Origin: Verrucomicrobiaceae bacterium
Lineage (GTDB): Bacteria > Verrucomicrobiota > Verrucomicrobiia > Verrucomicrobiales > Verrucomicrobiaceae
Direction: 5' to 3'
Assembly (NCBI GenBank): GCA_016795485.1
Contig: JAEUHM010000044.1
Location: forward strand, 124,001-188,000
Length of the DNA stretch: 64,000 bases
Below the pieces are notes generated by a model. That model had not been told where the DNA came from. It saw only the letters and a list, made by a program, of their open reading frames with translations, and did no database searches. A program made the translations under genes and the position numbers. Shown piece after piece: positions 62,796 to 64,000 of the stretch. Within the stretch, counting starts at the first letter, position 1; the number at the start of each line of letters is the position of its first letter.

Positions 62796-63836
62796 ATGCC
62801 CACGCCTTCCACGCCCACGCTCAAAGACATCGCCCTTGCCACGGGAGTGTCGATCATGACGGTGTCGCGGGTGCTGCGTGGGGCACCAAAGGTGGCAGCT
62901 GAGAAGCGGGATCTCATTTTGAAGGAGGCGAAACGTCTCAACTATCGGCCAGACCCGCATTTGATGCGCATGATGCAGGTCGTGCGTGGCAAAAAGGAAA
63001 AGCGACTGCGGGCTGTGATTGCCGTCATCCGCGAACATGTGCCGCAGGATGGGCTTTTGAGTCCTTCGTATCAGTATGTGCCGATTGAGAACATCCGACG
63101 CCGTGCGCACGGGCATGGTTACGCGGTGGAGGAGTTTTATCTGGGCAAGGACGGCCTCACGCCGAAGAAGCTGCAAAAGATCCTGTACGCACGCGGCATT
63201 GAGGGCGTGATCGTTTCGCCGCAGAGCATGACGCTGCCATGCAGCAGGCTCGATTACTCGCCCTTCGCGGCGGTGACGTTTGGCAATGCGATGAGCACAC
63301 CCGCGCTGCACATGTGCGCGGGAAACATGACGCTCGGCATTCACATGGCGGCCGAGCAACTCGCCGCCCGTGGTTATAAACGCATCGGCGTGGCGGTGAC
63401 GAAGTGGATCGTGAATCGCTCGCAGTTTGGCTACAGCGGCGGCCTGTTTCACTGGCAGCACGGCCTGCCGGAGTCGGATCGCGTGCCGCTGCTGCTCTTT
63501 CCGAGCAACGACATCAGCCAAGGCTTCGACGCCTTCTCGAAATGGATGCGAGAGCACCGACCGGACGCGCTCATCACCTTCGACACGCATGTCCCAGGCT
63601 GGCTGAAACGTCTCGACCTGCGTTTTCCGAACGACATCGGCTTCGTCGTGCATGACTGGACGCCGACGATGGAGGGATTTGCGGGCATCTACCAGCAACG
63701 CGACCACCTCGCCGCTGCCGCGGTCGATTTGATCGTCACGCAGCTCTCCCAGCACGAGCACGGCGTGCCTGCGGTGCCGCGTCAGATCATGATTCCGCCG
63801 CGCTGGGTCGATGGACCGAGCGTGCGGGCAGTGTAG
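62796..63836 (+). CDS. LacI-family transcriptional regulator
   Basis: The protein has 346 residues from ATG 62796; an in-frame GTG 21 bases upstream is less likely. The HTH region (about 7-55) has TLKDIALATGVSIMTVSRVL and the hinge RLNYRPDP. The sensor domain has two lobes with VIAVIREHVP, ARGIEGVIVSP, LAARGYKRIGVAV and GIYQQRDHLAAAAVDLIV. It probably binds a carbohydrate effector and controls the divergent esterase gene through the palindrome at 62684. It is convergent with the truncated gene at the right edge. Confidence 0.88.
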   Translation: MPTPSTPTLKDIALATGVSIMTVSRVLRGAPKVAAEKRDLILKEAKRLNYRPDPHLMRMMQVVRGKKEKRLRAVIAVIREHVPQDGLLSPSYQYVPIENIRRRAHGHGYAVEEFYLGKDGLTPKKLQKILYARGIEGVIVSPQSMTLPCSRLDYSPFAAVTFGNAMSTPALHMCAGNMTLGIHMAAEQLAARGYKRIGVAVTKWIVNRSQFGYSGGLFHWQHGLPESDRVPLLLFPSNDISQGFDAFSKWMREHRPDALITFDTHVPGWLKRLDLRFPNDIGFVVHDWTPTMEGFAGIYQQRDHLAAAAVDLIVTQLSQHEHGVPAVPRQIMIPPRWVDGPSVRAV

Positions 63837-63845
63837 GCATGAAGT

Positions 63846-64000
63846 TTACTCCCCGATCCACACCCAACGCACGCCGTCGATGCCGATACGGCCATCTGCG
63901 CCGCCATTCGTCATCTCGACGAAGCCACTATCGCCGGCTTTGAAGGTGAACTCGCCAATGGGGACAAAAGCGAAGGGCGTGGTCTCGGTGCGTTGATCGA
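63846..64000 (-). CDS. C-terminal end of a protein with golvesin/xanthan-lyase-like domain
   Basis: Only the last 51 residues are visible; the gene enters from the right edge and stops at TAA 63846. FAFVPIGEFTFKAGDSG and GRIGIDGVRWVWIGE are the end of the beta domain found at the C-terminus of golvesin-, xanthan-lyase- and FAD-oxidoreductase-type proteins of this phylum. The catalytic part lies outside the window, so the activity cannot be stated. Confidence 0.7.
   Translation of the reverse strand, partial: DQRTETTPFAFVPIGEFTFKAGDSGFVEMTNGGADGRIGIDGVRWVWIGE

Noticed and set aside
62613..63761. N-terminal extension of the esterase frame, opposite the LacI gene
   Set aside because: A signal peptide begins at ATG 62612; the upstream part is the complement of a well-supported LacI gene.
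1..64000. CRISPR array, tRNA, rRNA or insertion sequence
   Set aside because: No regularly spaced direct repeats, cloverleaf-like segments, rRNA-like sequence or transposase frames were found; gaps are too short and too simple.

Overview
The window looks like a chromosome segment of a Verrucomicrobiota bacterium, most like Prosthecobacter and relatives (Verrucomicrobiaceae). The reasons are the mixture of zinc-ribbon eukaryotic-like Ser/Thr kinases paired with ECF sigma factors, many formylglycine sulfatases, GQSN-type acetylesterases, a LamG/CxxCH/propeller protein, and giant beta-strand-repeat secreted proteins ending in a DxDGLSNLLEFA segment. The DNA is GC-rich, densely coding and mostly minus-strand. 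No gap between genes exceeds about 220 bp, and I saw no rRNA, tRNA, CRISPR array or insertion sequence.

Region 1 (1-9186, minus) is a signalling block: two ECF sigma factors, three membrane Ser/Thr kinases (one cut by the window edge, one split by an apparent single-base frameshift) and two small membrane proteins. Three transcription units share one promoter-like block: TGTAACC, exactly 14 nt, TTTCAGGA, then exactly 4 nt to an NTG codon.

Region 2 (9246-28426) is mainly secreted carbohydrate and glycolipid catabolism: an SGNH-like protein, a neutral-ceramidase-like protein, a PQQ-type propeller, an agarase-like glycoside hydrolase, a LamG/cytochrome/propeller protein, a PDZ/HEAT protein coupled to L-serine dehydratase, a GH2-like TIM barrel, and tandem acetylesterases. 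A probable frameshifted kinase-fold gene lies at 18999-19735.

Region 3 (28613-42730) mixes defence-like or stress-like modules with glycan genes, all on the minus strand. It holds a vWA / PP2C / kinase triad of TerY-P type whose kinase carries a helix-hairpin-helix segment, a UPF0175/DUF3368 toxin-antitoxin pair, and a SNF2-type helicase with an Hsp70/actin-fold ATPase. Between them lie a BNR sialidase-like gene and two sulfatases. The triad and the helicase pair look less GC-rich than their surroundings and were probably acquired.

Region 4 (42872-52392) is a sulfatase array. Its most upstream gene encodes a metallopeptidase-sulfatase-metallopeptidase fusion, translationally coupled (ATGA) to a SEL1/C39 cysteine peptidase. 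Three of the sulfatase proteins carry what I read as a VHL-beta-like domain. A strong double palindrome lies at 47862-47929.

Region 5 (52503-64000) holds three regulators (PAS-AraC, GntR with sugar-sensor, LacI), each divergent from a secreted enzyme: the fusion sulfatase, a 2404-residue M66-like metalloprotease with beta-strand repeats, and an alpha/beta hydrolase. The right edge cuts a protein ending in a golvesin/xanthan-lyase-like domain. Together the sulfatases, sialidase-like protein, acetylesterases, mucinase-like protease and glycosidases suggest breakdown of sulfated, acetylated glycans or glycoproteins. That substrate is inferred, not shown.
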